From Ignavibacteriales bacterium (lineage in GTDB: Bacteria; Bacteroidota; Ignavibacteria; Ignavibacteriales; Ignavibacteriaceae): a stretch of 64,000 nucleotides of DNA. Each line of letters begins with the position of its first letter. Within the stretch, counting starts at the first letter, position 1. The notes under the pieces were generated by a model. It saw only the letters and a list, made by a program, of their open reading frames with translations. It made no database searches and was not told the DNA's origin. This document shows, one piece after another, positions 63,699-64,000 of the stretch. The stretch covers positions 434,001 through 498,000 of the forward strand of contig JADJEI010000001.1 in assembly GCA_016709155.1 (NCBI GenBank), read 5' to 3'. The position numbers and the translations under genes are program-made.

Positions 63699-64000
63699 AT
63701 GAAATCGTTCAAATATTTGTTTTCACTCTTACTTCTGATGGTTGCATTTTCAGCATCAGCACAGACAGTTTACTTCTGCGAAGGAGTAGATGATGACGGT
63801 TATCCTGAAGGAGAGGCAAGCACTTTCACAATTCCAAGTGATGGCGGTTATCTTTATGTATTAACCAGATTACCGTATGAATGTGGAACTGATGAGATTG
63901 TACTTGATATCTACACAGTTGATTATGACGGTTATGAAACTTTTTCTACAACACTTTACATGGATGTTGAGAGTAACTGGGCATGGTTTTGGAAAAAGGT
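63699..64000 (+). CDS. secreted protein, 5' part only (runs off window)
   Basis: AGGAG precedes an ATG at 63699. The first 100 residues give a signal peptide (KSFKYLFSLLLLMVAFSASA) then an acidic mature region (FCEGVDDDGYPEGEASTFTI). No family is recognised from this part. The gene-free stretch 63511-63698 otherwise holds only the stem-loop. Confidence 0.75.
   Translation, partial: MKSFKYLFSLLLLMVAFSASAQTVYFCEGVDDDGYPEGEASTFTIPSDGGYLYVLTRLPYECGTDEIVLDIYTVDYDGYETFSTTLYMDVESNWAWFWKK

Overview
The window is AT-rich bacterial chromosome, most likely from the class Ignavibacteria (Bacteroidota/Chlorobiota group). The evidence is four large secreted proteins ending in a type IX secretion sorting domain with the NYPNPFNPST signature typical of that class, lipoproteins with short Sec lipoboxes, Shine-Dalgarno-type starts in a low-GC background, and a clade II (Sec-type) nitrous oxide reductase cluster. 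The organism looks like a respiratory heterotroph with acetate kinase, a 3-hydroxyacyl-CoA dehydrogenase, catalase-peroxidase and metalloid resistance.

Layout. 0-4 kb: end of a lipoprotein gene pair and a lamin-tail/CotH secreted protein. 4.3-6.3 kb: tryptophan 2,3-dioxygenase and a kynureninase-like enzyme, divergent from the nos operon. 6.5-13.1 kb: cytochrome c, NosZ, cupin, membrane protein, NosL, NosD, NosF and NosY in one plus-strand operon. 13-17.9 kb and 21.8-26.8 kb: large exported surface proteins. 18.1-21.4 kb: the divergent oxyR-katG pair. 26.9-28.1 kb: an unrecognised gene with an internal duplication, followed by a 125-bp inverted-repeat element and twelve units of a degenerate 21-nt tandem repeat. 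28.2-35.5 kb: an FAD-dependent oxidoreductase, an SDR enzyme, acetate kinase, hydroxyacyl-CoA dehydrogenase, a lipoprotein and an ABC-2 transporter. 35.7-35.95 kb: tRNA-Gly(CCC) and tRNA-Val(TAC). 36-58.4 kb: a minus-strand island for metal, metalloid, sulfur and redox functions. It holds mobA, CcdA and thioredoxins, two ArsR regulators, CDF efflux, two FmdE-type proteins, TauE, a porin, a NifX-like protein, TetR, OsmC, a DGC protein, an RND/MFP/TolC pump, DUF169, Acr3, YeeE/YedE, a permease and ArsC. 58.5-64 kb: an AhpD remnant, a TonB-dependent receptor, an amidohydrolase and the start of another secreted protein.

How the parts fit. The nos operon would reduce N2O in the periplasm, with NosDFY and NosL assembling the copper centres. 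A perfect 8-bp-arm inverted repeat lies 45 bp upstream of its first gene. In the island, one palindrome (ATTTCG-N8-CGAAAT) occurs before both arsR genes and before arsC, and a different one (TAAGT...ACTTA) occurs before tetR and before the NifX-FmdE genes. This suggests two local regulons, one for arsenic and one for an unidentified metal, sulfur or oxyanion substrate.

Caution. At least eight genes are interrupted by apparent frameshifts, most explained by one extra base in a short homopolymer and several followed by perfect gene-gene overlaps once corrected. These may be assembly errors. A few other lesions (RND pump, YeeE, PhnD, AhpD) involve missing segments and look like real decay or misassembly. 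No rRNA, CRISPR array, transposase, integrase or phage gene was seen.
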